Source: Phenylobacterium aquaticum
GTDB lineage: Bacteria; Pseudomonadota; Alphaproteobacteria; Caulobacterales; Caulobacteraceae
DNA: 64,000 bases
Direction of reading: 5' to 3'
Assembly: GCF_022695515.1 (NCBI RefSeq)
Contig: NZ_JALDPT010000002.1
Coordinates: 1-64,000, forward strand
The notes under the pieces are model-generated. The model did no database searches. It had not been told where the DNA came from and saw nothing but the letters and a program-made list of their open reading frames with translations. Numbering within the stretch: the first letter of the stretch is position 1; each line of letters starts with the position of its first letter. Shown here one piece after another: positions 57,007-64,000 of the stretch. A program made the translations under genes and the position numbers.

Positions 57007-58473
57007 ATGGAACATTTCGATGTGGTGATCGTGGGCGCGGGCCTGTCGGGGATCGGCGCGGCCGTCCACCTGCAGACCGATTGCCCGGGCAAGACCTATG
57101 CGATCCTCGAGGGCCGCGACGCCATCGGCGGCACCTGGGACCTGTTCCGCTATCCTGGCATCCGCTCCGACAGCGACATGTACACCCTGGGCTATGTGTT
57201 CAAGCCGTGGACCGAGGCCAAGGCGATCGCCGATGGCCCGTCCATCCTGCGCTATGTGCGCGACACCGCCCGCGACCATGGCGTCGACCAGCACATCCGC
57301 TTCGGCCACAAGGTCGTCTCCGCCGCCTGGTCCACCGAGGACGCGGCCTGGACCATCACCGCCGAACAGGGCGGCGAGACCCGCACCTTCAGCTGCAACT
57401 TCATCTTCCTGTGCGGCGGCTACTACAGCTACGACGGCGGCTACACCCCCGACTTCCCGGGCGCGGACAGCTTCAAGGGCCGCATCGTCCATCCCCAGCA
57501 ATGGCCGCAGGACCTCGACTACGCCGGCAAGAAGGTGGTGGTGATCGGCTCCGGCGCGACCGCCGTGACCCTGGTCCCGGAAATGGCCAAGACCGCCGCC
57601 CACGTCACCATGCTGCAGCGCTCGCCCACCTATGTGGTGTCGCGCCCGGCCGAGGACGCCTTCGCCAACTGGCTGCGCGCCCGCCTGCCCGCCAAGCTCG
57701 CCTATGCGATCATCCGGTGGCGCAACGTGCTGTTCGGCATGTATTTCTACAACTTCGCCCGCAAGAACCCCGACAAGGTGAAGACCCGCATCATCGGCAT
57801 GGTGCGCGAGCAGCTGGGCCCCGACTACGACGTCGACACCCACTTCACCCCCTCCTACAACCCCTGGGACCAGCGCCTGTGCCTGGTGCCGGACGCCGAC
57901 ATGTTCGCGGCCATCAAGGCGGGCTCCGCCTCCGTCGTCACCGATCATATCGACAGCTTCACCCCGACCGGCATCAAGCTGAAGTCGGGCCAGGAGCTGG
58001 AGGCCGACGTGATCGTCACCGCCACGGGCCTGGTGCTCAAGGCGCTGAACGGGCTGGAGCTGACGGTCGACGGCCGCAAGGTCGAGCCGGCCAAGACCCT
58101 CTCCTACAAGGGCATGATGTATTCCGACGTGCCGAACCTGGCCTCGTCCTTCGGCTACACCAACGCCTCCTGGACCCTGAAGTGCGACCTGACCTGCGGC
58201 TATGTCTGCCGGCTCCTGAACCACATGGACCGGACCGGCATGCGCCAGGCGACCCCGCGCAACACCGACCCCAACATCGGCGAAGAGCCCTGGCTCGACT
58301 TCTCCTCGGGCTATGTCCAGCGCGCCATGGCGAGCTTCCCCAAGCAGGGCTCCAAGGCCCCCTGGAAGCTGGACCAGAACTACGCCAAGGATCTGATGAA
58401 CCTCAAATTCTCCACCGTGGAGGACGGGGTCATGAAGTTCTCCAACCCGGCGCGGCGCAAACAGGCCGCTTGA
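57007..58473 (+). CDS. Baeyer-Villiger-type flavin monooxygenase
   Basis: This 488-aa protein has the FAD-binding motif VIVGAGLSGIGAAVHLQ, GRDAIGGTWDLFRYPGIRSDS, the Baeyer-Villiger fingerprint FxGxxxHxxxWP as FKGRIVHPQQWP, and the NADPH motif VVVIGSGATAVTL. Such enzymes insert oxygen next to a ketone, using NADPH and O2. The substrate could be a cyclic ketone or steroid. No catabolic cluster is adjacent, so the in vivo substrate is not known. It is preceded by 178 bp of intergenic DNA. Confidence 0.92.
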   Translation: MEHFDVVIVGAGLSGIGAAVHLQTDCPGKTYAILEGRDAIGGTWDLFRYPGIRSDSDMYTLGYVFKPWTEAKAIADGPSILRYVRDTARDHGVDQHIRFGHKVVSAAWSTEDAAWTITAEQGGETRTFSCNFIFLCGGYYSYDGGYTPDFPGADSFKGRIVHPQQWPQDLDYAGKKVVVIGSGATAVTLVPEMAKTAAHVTMLQRSPTYVVSRPAEDAFANWLRARLPAKLAYAIIRWRNVLFGMYFYNFARKNPDKVKTRIIGMVREQLGPDYDVDTHFTPSYNPWDQRLCLVPDADMFAAIKAGSASVVTDHIDSFTPTGIKLKSGQELEADVIVTATGLVLKALNGLELTVDGRKVEPAKTLSYKGMMYSDVPNLASSFGYTNASWTLKCDLTCGYVCRLLNHMDRTGMRQATPRNTDPNIGEEPWLDFSSGYVQRAMASFPKQGSKAPWKLDQNYAKDLMNLKFSTVEDGVMKFSNPARRKQAA

Positions 58474-58561
58474 GGATTGCCGGGGCCGGCCGTCAGCGCC
58501 TAAAAATCGCCGAAGCTTGACCGCAAGGGTTGGGCCCGCCGATCCCTTGAGGAGCTGATGA

Positions 58562-58699
58562 ATGCGTAAAGTCGTGATCCTGGCCGCCGTCGCGGCCGCC
58601 CTTCTGACCGCCGCCTGCAACACGGTCGCCGGGGTGGGACAGGACATTTCCGCGGCCGGCAAGGCGGTCAGCCACACGGCCGACAAGGTCAAACACTAG
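58562..58699 (+). CDS. Entericidin-type small lipoprotein
   Basis: The 45-aa product starts MRKVVILAAVAAALLTAACN, with a lipobox (TAAC, Cys19), then TVAGVGQDISAAGKAVSHTA. The GVGxDxxxxGxAxxxxA pattern is that of EcnA/EcnB entericidins. Mature lipoproteins of this type are about 25 residues and located in the envelope. GAGGAG precedes the ATG. It is convergent with the small frameshifted gene. Confidence 0.85.
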   Translation: MRKVVILAAVAAALLTAACNTVAGVGQDISAAGKAVSHTADKVKH

Positions 58700-58871
58700 G
58701 CGTCTTCCTGGCGCGAGGCCTCTTCCGCGATCCGGGTCCGGTCCTCGGCCGGCACGACTTCGGGAGGCGCCTCGCGGGCGCTCTGCTCGGCCGGCGTGGT
58801 CGGTCCGGTATGGCCATGCGGCCGCCCGGCGCGCCCTTGGCCGGCGGGAGCGGCGTGTTTTCCGGCGCCAT
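58696..58871 (-). CDS. Small acidic protein, frameshifted, downstream of an EcfG-type promoter
   Basis: An ATG at 58871 follows a strong GGAGGA and starts MAPENTPLPPAKGAPGG. That frame degenerates, while another frame continues RPHGHTGPTTPAEQSAREAP, then PEVVPAEDRTRIAEEASRQEDA and stop. One extra base in the G/C run near 58815-58825 joins them into about 58 residues, Pro/Glu-rich and probably disordered. A perfect GGAAC-N16-CGTT promoter sits just upstream. The gene is likely real but the frame is uncertain. Confidence 0.5.
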
Positions 58872-58898
58872 GACGGGTCCTCCGAGGTCTTGCCCCAA

Positions 58899-58923
58899 AA
58901 CGGGTGACGACCGGGCGAGTTCC
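58899..58923 (-). promoter_or_regulatory. EcfG/SigT-type promoter for the small stress gene
   Basis: Read on the minus strand, GGAAC (58923-58919), 16 bp, CGTT (58902-58899) matches the general-stress sigma factor consensus GGAAC-N16/17-CGTT. The -10 element lies 27 bp upstream of the ATG at 58871. Confidence 0.72.
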
Positions 58924-59053
58924 TGATCAACTCCGGTTCGGACATCCTGGGACAGGATCGCACCTGGGGTCGCGGGCGGAGGGCCCGCATCTTTCGCGCA
59001 TGCGACGGCGGGTCATACTTCCGCCGCCGGCCTCAAGTGAGCATATAGCCGCC

Positions 59054-59452
59054 ATGTCGAGTACCGAACGCCCCACCGTCCTGCGCGCCCTCCAGCGAGG
59101 CCTCAAGGGGCGATGCCCCCACTGCGGCGAGGGCAAGATGTACTGGCGCTATCTGAAGGTGGAGCCGAACTGCCCCTCCTGCGGCCACAGCCTGTCGCAG
59201 TATCCGGCCGACGACGGCCCGGCCTATTTCACCATCCTGATCGTCGCCCACCTGTTCGTGGCGCCCCTGCTGCTGTTTCCGGTGATCTGGCAGGCGCCGC
59301 CCCTGCTGGTGGTGCCCGGCGCCCTGATCCCGCTGGGCCTGCTGACCCTGATCCTGCTGCCGCGCATCAAGGGCGGCTTCATCGGCGTGCTCTACGCCAA
59401 TGGGGTCAAGGACGCCGACCAGCGGCTGCACACCGCCGACGCCGCCGAATAA
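59054..59452 (+). CDS. DUF983 zinc-ribbon membrane protein
   Basis: This 132-aa protein starts MSSTERPTVLRALQRGLKGRCPHCGEGKMYWRYLKVEPNC, with two CxxC pairs (CPHC, CPSC) making a zinc ribbon. It then has two hydrophobic spans (FTILIVAHLFVAPLLLFPV, LLVVPGALIPLGLLTLILLP). This is DUF983, an uncharacterised alphaproteobacterial family sometimes near cytochrome oxidase genes; here there is no such context. The ATG at 59054 is chosen over a longer frame without conservation. Confidence 0.87.
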   Translation: MSSTERPTVLRALQRGLKGRCPHCGEGKMYWRYLKVEPNCPSCGHSLSQYPADDGPAYFTILIVAHLFVAPLLLFPVIWQAPPLLVVPGALIPLGLLTLILLPRIKGGFIGVLYANGVKDADQRLHTADAAE

Positions 59453-59460
59453 ACCCGGCC

Positions 59461-59486
59461 GGAACCGCCGCGGCCCGGCGCCCGTT
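59461..59486 (+). promoter_or_regulatory. EcfG/SigT-type promoter before the DUF3309 gene
   Basis: GGAAC (59461-59465), 17 bp, CGTT (59483-59486) fits the general-stress sigma consensus. The start codon at 59538 lies about 45 bp beyond the expected transcription start. DUF3309 proteins are typical members of such regulons. Confidence 0.65.
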
Positions 59487-59537
59487 CCCCTCCGACAAGC
59501 CAGACCGTTCAGGGTGTGGCGACGCGGAGAGACTTCA

Positions 59538-59693
59538 ATGCTGGGGACCATCCTTCTCATCATCCTGGTGCTGGCCCTGGTCGGCGCCCTGCCGACCTGG
59601 AGCCACTCGCGCTCCTGGGGCTATTTCCCGTCCGGCGGCCTCGGCCTTGTGCTGCTGATCGTGGTGATCCTGGTGCTTATGGGCCGGATATAG
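59538..59693 (+). CDS. DUF3309 small membrane protein
   Basis: This 51-aa protein, MLGTILLIILVLALVGALPTWSHSRSWGYFPSGGLGLVLLIVVILVLMGRI in pattern, has two hydrophobic segments around a short hydrophilic WSHSRSWGY loop. This is the DUF3309 signature. Such proteins are stress-associated in alphaproteobacteria but have no known activity. An EcfG-type promoter lies 52 bp upstream. Confidence 0.88.
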   Translation: MLGTILLIILVLALVGALPTWSHSRSWGYFPSGGLGLVLLIVVILVLMGRI

Positions 59694-59761
59694 GCCGCGC
59701 GCCCTTCGCCTGACGCCTCAGCCGTTCTAGGGTCCCCTCGAAACTGGTTCGGGGGGACTTC

Positions 59762-61097
59762 ATGACTGCGACGGAAGCCGGCGGCGAATTGCCCATCGAG
59801 GCCCAGGCGCCGGGCCTGACGCCGCTGGCGCGGCCGCGCCATCCTGGGCGGCTCGGCCGGCAATCTGGTCGAGTGGTACGACTGGTTCGCCTATTCCTCC
59901 TTCGCCCTCTATTTCGCCAAGCACTTCTTCCCCAAGGGCGACACCACCGCGCAACTGCTGGGCACCGCAGGGGTGTTCTGGGCCGGCTTCCTGGCCCGCC
60001 CGCTGGGCGCCTGGATCATGGGGCTCTACGCCGACAAGGCCGGCCGCCGCGAGGCGCTCACCCTGTCGGTGGCCATGATGTGCGCCGGCTCCTTCGCCAT
60101 CGCCATCATGCCCGACTATGGGATGATCGGCGCCGCGGCGCCCTTCGCCCTCTTGGCCGCCCGCCTGGTCCAGGGCCTGTCGCTCGGCGGCGAATACGGC
60201 GCCAGCGCGACCTACATGTCGGAGGTCGCCGGCAAGAAGAACCGCGGCTTCTGGTCCAGCTTCCAATTCATGACCCTGATCATGGGTCAGCTCACCGCAC
60301 TCGCCGTCCTGATCCTGCTGCAGAACCTGCTGCCCAAGGCGGACCTGGAGGCCTGGGGCTGGCGCATCCCCTTCGTGATCGGCGCGGGCCTCGCCATCGT
60401 GGTGTTCTTCATCCGCATGGGCCTGCAGGAGAGCGCCTCGTTCATCGCCGTCCAGGCGCAGGGCGCCAAGACCGAGAAGCACCCGCCGACGCTCGCCCTG
60501 TTCCTGACCTATCCGCGCGAGACCTGGACCATCTTCGGCCTCACCTCGGCCGGCTCCTTGGCCTTCTACGCCTACACGACCTACATGCAGAAGTTCCTGG
60601 TCAACACCTCGGGCTTCTCCAAGGACGCCGCAACCGGGATCAGCGCCGCCTCACTGGTGGCCTATATGCTGATCCAGCCGCTCTATGGCGCGCTGTCGGA
60701 CCGCATCGGCCGCAAGACCACCCTGATGTTCGCCTTCGCCGCCGGCGCCGCGGCCACCTTCCCGGTGATGAGCCAGATCGCCGTCACCCACGATCCGATG
60801 GCCGCGATCCTGCTGGTCGTCCTGCTGCTGGCGATCCTGTCGGGCTATACGGCGGTCAATGCGGTGCTCAAGGCCGAGCTGTTCCCCGCCCATATCCGCG
60901 CGCTCGGCGTCGCCCTGCCCTATGCGCTCGCCAATTCGGTGTTCGGCGGCTCGGCGGAATATGCGGCCCTGTGGTTCAAGCAGGCAGGCCATGAGAGCGA
61001 GTTCTACGTCTATGTCGCGGTGGTGATGGCCTGCGCCTTCCTCATCACCCTCACTCTGAAGAACACCAACAAAGACAGCCTGATCGTCGAGGACTGA
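59762..61097 (+). CDS. MHS-family metabolite/proton symporter (MFS), frameshifted
   Basis: This 12-helix transporter of the metabolite:H+ symporter group starts MTATEAGGELPIEAQA, then the frame shifts near 59833-59836; the second frame has GGSAGNLVEWYDWFAYSSFALYFAK, LADKAGRREALTLSV-like loop sequence, LSLGGEYGASATYMSEVA and ALSDRIGRKTTLMF. A +1 or -2 change in GCGGCCGCGCC joins LARRRAILGGSAGNLVEWYDWF. Length is about 445 aa. NLVEWYDWF is typical of alpha-ketoglutarate/proline permeases. It overlaps the DUF599 gene by one base. Confidence 0.88.
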
Positions 61098-61819
61098 TGC
61101 ACGCCCTCCCCTCGCTTCCCCTGTCGCCGCTCGACCTCGCGGCCCTGGCCTTCTTCCTGGTGGTATGGCTGGCCTATCAGCCGTTGCTCAAGGCCTCGGC
61201 CGGGGGGCATGGGGTGATCAACACCAACATGACCGTCATCCGGGCCGCCTGGATGCGCAACATGGCGGTGCGCGAGAACCGGTTCATGGACGGCCAGCTC
61301 CTGGGCCACGCCCTGAACTCGGCCTCCTTCTTCGCCTCGTCCAACCTGATCCTGATCGCGGCGGCGGCCGGCGCCCTGTTCGGCGGCGAGACCACCTTCC
61401 GTTCGGCCTCCAGCCTCTTGGTGCTCAAGACCTCCTCGCGGCTCCTCTTTGAGGGCCAGATCGCGCTGGTGCTGGTGACGCTCGCCCGCGGCCTGCTCGA
61501 TTTCATCTGGGCGATCCGCCAGATGAACTACTGCATCGCCGCTGTCGGCGCCGCGCCCGACACCCATGATCCGGTTTTCGAGGAGGCCTATGGCGAAGCC
61601 GCCTCCCGGCTGATCAACCCCGCCCTGTCGTCGTTCAATGCGGGGGTGCGCGGCTATTATTTCGCGCTGGCTGCCGCGGCCTGGCTGTTCGGCGCGCCGG
61701 CCTTCATCGCGGCCACCGCCGGGGCGACCCTGCTGCTCATCGGCCGCCAGCGCCGCTCGCAATCGGCCGGGGCCATTCGCGACATCCGCCGCCTGCTGGA
61801 AAGCCGGCAGGCCGACTGA
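61097..61819 (+). CDS. DUF599 family membrane protein
   Basis: This 240-aa protein with about five hydrophobic segments starts MHALPSLPLSPLDLAALAFFLVVWLAY. The stretch AAWMRNMAVRENRFMDGQLLGHALNSASFFASSNLIL is the DUF599 hallmark. Function is unknown. The TGATG overlap couples it to the transporter gene. It is convergent with the YjbR gene, 1 bp away. Confidence 0.86.
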   Translation: MHALPSLPLSPLDLAALAFFLVVWLAYQPLLKASAGGHGVINTNMTVIRAAWMRNMAVRENRFMDGQLLGHALNSASFFASSNLILIAAAAGALFGGETTFRSASSLLVLKTSSRLLFEGQIALVLVTLARGLLDFIWAIRQMNYCIAAVGAAPDTHDPVFEEAYGEAASRLINPALSSFNAGVRGYYFALAAAAWLFGAPAFIAATAGATLLLIGRQRRSQSAGAIRDIRRLLESRQAD

Positions 61820-61820
61820 G

Positions 61821-62159
61821 CTAGAGCCCCAGCTCCCGCTTCACGGCCCGGGTCAGCTTGGCCGCCACCAGGGCGTGGGCGTTGACGAGCCAGCCCTCCA
61901 CCTCCGCGGCGTCGAGACCGGCAAGATCATCAAAGGCCACCCACTTGGCCCGCGCCAGATAGGGGGCGGGCCGCGCCGCCCCGCTCTCGGTCAGGGCCTC
62001 ATAGGCGATGTCGCTGACCTTGATGGAGAAGGCGCCGCCCAGGTCCATGACGGCGAAGATCTTGCCGCCGACCTTGAACACGTCCGCCCCGCCCCACTGC
62101 ACCACATGGGTGGCGGCGGGCAGGGCGAGGGCCGCGGTCTTGAAGGCCTCCGGCGTCAA
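61821..62159 (-). CDS. MmcQ/YjbR family protein
   Basis: This 112-aa protein begins (TTG start) [41 protein letters not shown] and ends [21 protein letters not shown]. The [13 protein letters not shown] strand and YLARAKWV are typical of MmcQ/YjbR, a double-wing DNA-binding-like fold. The TTG at 62159 overlaps the msrA stop (TTGA), so it is translationally coupled. Target unknown. Confidence 0.83.
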   Translation of the reverse strand: MTPEAFKTAALALPAATHVVQWGGADVFKVGGKIFAVMDLGGAFSIKVSDIAYEALTESGAARPAPYLARAKWVAFDDLAGLDAAEVEGWLVNAHALVAAKLTRAVKRELGL

Positions 62160-62809
62160 GCCTGAACGCCCACTCCGATGGGGCAGGTGACGCCGGTGCC
62201 GCCGATGCCGCAATAGCCGGCGGGGTTCTTGGCCAGGTACTGCTGGTGATAGTCCTCGGCGAAATAGAATTCCGGGGCGGGCGCAATCTCGGTGGTGATC
62301 GGACCGAACCCACGGGTCTTCAGCGCCGCCTGATAGGCCTCGCGCGAAGCTTCCGCCGCCGCGGCCTGTTCGGGGGTGTAGGTGTAGATCCCCGAGCGAT
62401 ACTGGGTGCCGATGTCATTGCCCTGGCGCATGCCCTGGGTGGGGTCGTGGTTCTCCCAGAACAGCTTCAGCAGCGCGTCATAGCTGGTGAGCTTGGGGTC
62501 ATAGACCACCAGCACCGCCTCGGTGTGGCCGGTGCGGCCCGAGCAGACTTCCTCATAGGTCGGGTTGGGCGTGATCCCGTTCACATAGCCCACCGCCGTC
62601 ACCCAGACGCCCGGCGCGTCCCAGAACTTCCGCTCCACGCCCCAGAAGCAGCCCATGGCGAACTGGGCGAGTTCCAGGCCCTCTGGATAGGGCCCCTTCA
62701 GCGGGCGGCCATTGATGAAGTGGGTCTCGGCGGTCGGCAGGGCCGTGGGCCGGCCCTTGAGGGCGGTGTCGGCGGTCGGCAGCTCGAGGGACTTCTTGGC
62801 GAAGAACAT
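62156..62809 (-). CDS. msrA: Peptide methionine-(S)-S-oxide reductase
   Basis: This 217-aa enzyme reduces S-methionine sulfoxide in proteins. The catalytic site is in [15 protein letters not shown] (GCFWG), with [33 protein letters not shown] and [26 protein letters not shown], and recycling cysteines in [13 protein letters not shown]. The N-terminal start [21 protein letters not shown] is at 62809. It is coupled to the YjbR gene and divergent from the TPR gene. Confidence 0.95.
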   Translation of the reverse strand: MFFAKKSLELPTADTALKGRPTALPTAETHFINGRPLKGPYPEGLELAQFAMGCFWGVERKFWDAPGVWVTAVGYVNGITPNPTYEEVCSGRTGHTEAVLVVYDPKLTSYDALLKLFWENHDPTQGMRQGNDIGTQYRSGIYTYTPEQAAAAEASREAYQAALKTRGFGPITTEIAPAPEFYFAEDYHQQYLAKNPAGYCGIGGTGVTCPIGVGVQA

Positions 62810-62948
62810 GGGGAGATCGCCTTTCGGTTCAGGGGTTCGATTGAGCCTCAATATAGACGCACAGGCTGTTGATTGCACCGTCCGCCCGCACGGCTGACGC
62901 GCCGGAGTTTTCATGACACTGTTCTCCCAAACAGCCGGGGAGGCGACG

Positions 62949-63878
62949 ATGGGACGATCGTGGCGGACGATGGTCATGGCAGGCGCGATCCTGAGCCTTG
63001 GCCTGACGGGTCAGGCCTTGAGCGCGGGCGGCGGCGGAGGCGGCGGCGGCGAGATGCCGTCCATGTCCGCCCCGACCTATGATCCGGCCGCGGAATACGC
63101 CAAGGGCGTCGCCGCGATGAACGCCCAGGACTACAAGGCCGCGGCCCGCGCCTTCGATCACGTCACCCAGGTCGCGCCGACCAGCCTGGAGGCGTGGCGC
63201 CTGCTGGGGGCGGCCTATGCCGCGAGCGGCGACCAGAAGCGCGCCCGACGGGCCTATGAGCGCGCCGTGAAGCTGTCTCCCGATGATATCGCCAGCCACC
63301 AGGGCCTGGGCCAGGCCCTGGCCGGGCTGAAAGACCCAAAGGCCCAGGGCGAGCTGGACTGGCTCAAGGCCCGAGCCACAGCCTGTGGAACCTGCGTCGA
63401 CGCCGCCGCGCTCAAGGCCGCGATCGACGCGGTCCAGTCGGCCATGGCCCCAGCGCCGGCGCCCGCGGCCGCCCTGACCGGCGGCCCGATGCTGTTCGCC
63501 GGACCCGCCGCAGGGGACGCCGCCTATGTCCAGGCGGTCAGCCTGATCAATCAGCACCGCTATGACGACGCCCTGGCCGCCCTGGGCCAGGCCCGCCAGG
63601 CCTTCGGGCCGCATCCGGACATCCTGACCTATCAGGGCTATGCCTGGCGCAAGAAGGGCGCCTTCGATCGGGCGGAGACCTACTACCGCCAGGCCCTGGC
63701 GATCGCCCCGGAGCATCGCGGCGCCACCGAATATTATGGCGAGCTGAAGGTCGAGCGCGGCGACATGGCCGGCGCCCGGGCGATGCTGGCGAGGCTGGAC
63801 CACATCTGCGCCTATGGCTGCGCCGAGGCCGAGGAGCTGCGCCGTTGGATCGACGTCGGTCACGAACCGCGGTCCTAG
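62949..63878 (+). CDS. Exported tetratricopeptide-repeat protein
   Basis: The 309-aa product has a signal peptide [28 protein letters not shown], a poly-Gly stretch, then TPR units: [56 protein letters not shown], and later [43 protein letters not shown] and [20 protein letters not shown]. It likely acts as a periplasmic scaffold. A predicted exported gene overlaps its 3' end. Confidence 0.82.
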   Translation: MGRSWRTMVMAGAILSLGLTGQALSAGGGGGGGGEMPSMSAPTYDPAAEYAKGVAAMNAQDYKAAARAFDHVTQVAPTSLEAWRLLGAAYAASGDQKRARRAYERAVKLSPDDIASHQGLGQALAGLKDPKAQGELDWLKARATACGTCVDAAALKAAIDAVQSAMAPAPAPAAALTGGPMLFAGPAAGDAAYVQAVSLINQHRYDDALAALGQARQAFGPHPDILTYQGYAWRKKGAFDRAETYYRQALAIAPEHRGATEYYGELKVERGDMAGARAMLARLDHICAYGCAEAEELRRWIDVGHEPRS

Positions 63879-64000
63879 GGCTGGGCCTCGCCCTGGCGGC
63901 CGGTCTTGCGGTCGCCGCCGCGCCGCAGATCGGCCCACCGCTTAAGGGCCTGCGCTGGCTGGCGCCCGGCGCGGACCCGGTGGCGCGCCTGACCCGCGCG
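63845..64000 (+). CDS. Partial exported protein, cut by the window end
   Basis: From a TTG at 63845 the frame reads [20 protein letters not shown], then LAVAAAPQIGPPLKGLRWLAPGADPVARLTRA and runs off the end. A signal peptide (basic n-region, hydrophobic h-region, AxA) is clear. It overlaps the TPR gene by 34 bp, implying co-transcription. The family cannot be told from 52 residues. Confidence 0.5.
   Translation, partial: MDRRRSRTAVLGLGLALAAGLAVAAAPQIGPPLKGLRWLAPGADPVARLTRA

Overview
The window is a contiguous piece of a GC-rich alphaproteobacterial chromosome. It almost certainly comes from the Caulobacteraceae (Caulobacter/Phenylobacterium type). The evidence is the cell-cycle regulator GcrA, a CtrA-like box upstream of gcrA, CcrM-type GANTC sites clustered in a promoter, EcfG/SigT-type stress promoters, a ROSE-like RNA thermometer, and many alphaproteobacterial DUF families (DUF1134/EipA, DUF2093, DUF3309, DUF983, DUF599). 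Gene density is high, no intergenic gap exceeds 300 bp, and I see no tRNA, rRNA, CRISPR array, insertion sequence or prophage.

Layout. 0-17 kb: a large hypothetical protein; an arginine/redox-chaperone operon (argD-argF-hslO); a TetR-VOC pair; an orphan ABC-2 permease; gcrA; xseA; DUF2093 plus an M23 peptidase; a lipid A acyltransferase; an XRE regulator; a histidinol-phosphatase-like enzyme; a hydrolase with a histone-H1-like tail; SCP2, DUF3617 and an exported methyltransferase-like lipoprotein; and a small heat-shock gene behind a ROSE-like thermometer. 17-20 kb: a tandem pair of pentapeptide-repeat proteins. 20-31 kb: a RibD-type deaminase and gpmA, then a run of sugar-phosphate and sugar-nucleotide genes (kdsD, phosphomannomutase/phosphoglucomutase, ugd, glmM, glmS, galU, an epimerase-like protein) that supplies Kdo, UDP-glucose, UDP-glucuronate and UDP-GlcNAc precursors to the envelope. 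31-37 kb: a hybrid histidine kinase, a hydrolase, two glycosyltransferases (GT4, GT9) and infC. 37-46 kb: an SDR, two overlapping MFS genes, and the translation block rpmI-rplT-pheS-(ASCH)-pheT. 46-57 kb: an ArsR-SRPBCC pair, an SDR, a P-loop kinase, a GGDEF-EAL protein, a YqhA-family protein, a VOC protein, EipA, lepA and a second tandem pair of the same pentapeptide-repeat family. 57-64 kb: a Baeyer-Villiger-type monooxygenase, entericidin, two loci with EcfG-type promoters, a major-facilitator transporter, DUF599, YjbR, msrA, a TPR protein and a truncated exported protein at the window edge.

Two points matter most to a reader. First, seven genes (argD, gcrA, xseA, pheT, lepA, an MFS transporter and a small stress gene) are each broken by one indel. 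Six fit a single missing base and the seventh fits +1 or -2. All lie in G/C-rich tracts, and several of the genes are normally essential. This looks like sequencing or consensus error, so I annotate these as full-length genes with a frameshift note. Second, the least explained biology is a four-member family of two-domain pentapeptide-repeat proteins with a shared N-terminal helix and a shared central linker, in two tandem pairs 36 kb apart.
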